The notes under the pieces: model-generated | The model's input: only the letters and a program-made list of their open reading frames with translations | Told to the model about the DNA's origin: nothing | Databases searched by the model: none | Assembly: GCA_023437715.1 (NCBI GenBank) | Contig: JAEZFK010000030.1 | Span: forward strand, 1-51,273 | Length of the DNA stretch: 51,273 nucleotides | Source: Bacillota bacterium | GTDB taxonomy: Bacteria > Bacillota > Clostridia > Lachnospirales > Lachnospiraceae | Direction of reading: 5' to 3' | Position numbers and translations under genes: made by a program | Part shown: piece after piece, positions 51,079 to 51,273 of the stretch | Numbering within the stretch: the first letter of the stretch is position 1 | How the letters are laid out: each line of letters starts with the position of its first letter

Positions 51079-51273
51079 CTTTTTATTTTTTTTTGTAATT
51101 ACTAAGTTTCAAATGAATTATAATAAATATATTTTTAAAAAGTCCGATTTTTAGCGTACTTTAATAAGGTGCCTAGAAATCTTGTATTTATGCACTCTTT
51201 TTTAGCTCATGTAAATGAGATCCGCATCGTTCTCCTTGTATTTTTGCATGTAGTTTATTGATGTTATATCCTA

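Larger units (their letters stand above)
50715..51273. other. Leader of the biosynthetic operon and IS-like right end
   Basis: Besides the promoter (50806-50833) and the hairpin at 51041, I see no gene. The DNA beyond 50880 shows IS-type features also found at 16041-16159. Confidence 0.5.

Noticed and set aside
1..51273. CRISPR array, tRNA or rRNA genes
   Set aside because: No regularly spaced repeats with unique spacers, and no tRNA cloverleaf or rRNA-like sequence was found on reading the window.

Overview
The window looks like a chromosomal accessory region of an anaerobic, low-GC Firmicute, most likely a Lachnospiraceae-type Clostridium. This rests on strong AGGAGG-type ribosome sites, A/T-rich codon use, choline-binding repeats, DUF5688/DUF932/DUF4143-type genes, a CpsB/Wzz/CpsD phosphoregulatory module and Lachnospiraceae-like insertion sequences. 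The assignment is an inference from gene style; no rRNA or tRNA was seen to confirm it.

Region 1 (1-6.4 kb) holds poorly characterised accessory genes: a divergent pair of unknown genes with a repeated operator between them, an AAA/DUF4143 ATPase, a DUF5688 protein, and a zeta-toxin-like kinase preceded by a 59-residue partner in an antitoxin-like position. Region 2 (6.4-15.8 kb) is a plasmid- or ICE-like module, mostly on the minus strand. It has DUF932, a small membrane protein, RadC, a YqaJ exonuclease and a RecT annealase (a recombination cassette), a 24-residue hydrophobic peptide gene, a membrane-anchored acidic protein, and a tight run of six very small genes (several Cys-rich zinc-finger proteins). 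A divergent Cro/CI-type regulator with a perfect operator, MobC and a short relaxase, an excisionase-like protein and a truncated second DUF932 copy complete it. Region 3 (15.8-17.7 kb) is decayed DNA with an IS110 remnant and a long perfect hairpin.

Region 4 (17.8-51 kb) is an extracellular or capsular polysaccharide locus. A plus-strand operon with a good sigma-A promoter encodes a choline-binding surface protein, a multi-spanning membrane protein, and the CpsB phosphatase, Wzz-like modulator and CpsD tyrosine kinase. It faces a long minus-strand biosynthetic operon that starts from a consensus promoter (TTGACA, 16 bp, TATAAT) near 50.8 kb. That operon runs through a CapD/FlaA1-like dehydratase, decayed VanZ, DegT and epimerase genes, a phosphoglycosyl transferase fused to a GT-B glycosyltransferase, a hexapeptide acyltransferase, glycosyltransferases, an acyltransferase-3 gene, Wzy, Wzx, a TupA-like ATP-grasp gene, UDP-glucuronate 4-epimerase and UDP-glucose dehydrogenase. 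The expected logic is: the initiating transferase loads a sugar phosphate on undecaprenyl phosphate, further transferases extend it, Wzx flips the unit, Wzy polymerises it, and Wzz/CpsD/CpsB set chain length.

The locus is heavily decayed. An IS21 element splits the acyltransferase gene with a 6-bp target duplication. An IS630 element splits the tupA-like gene at a TA, and in-silico excision restores the frame exactly; that gene also carries five in-frame stop codons. An ISL3 element sits beside an IS3 remnant at the convergent junction. Between tupA and the epimerase lies a decayed insert with a HEPN-like RNxxxH motif, zinc ribbons and a frameshifted Ser/Thr-kinase-like gene, which looks like a broken defence-type cassette. 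The candidates most worth following as undescribed biology are the small-gene cluster at 10.3-13.6 kb, the HEPN/kinase remnant at 27.8-30.7 kb, and the transferase fusion.
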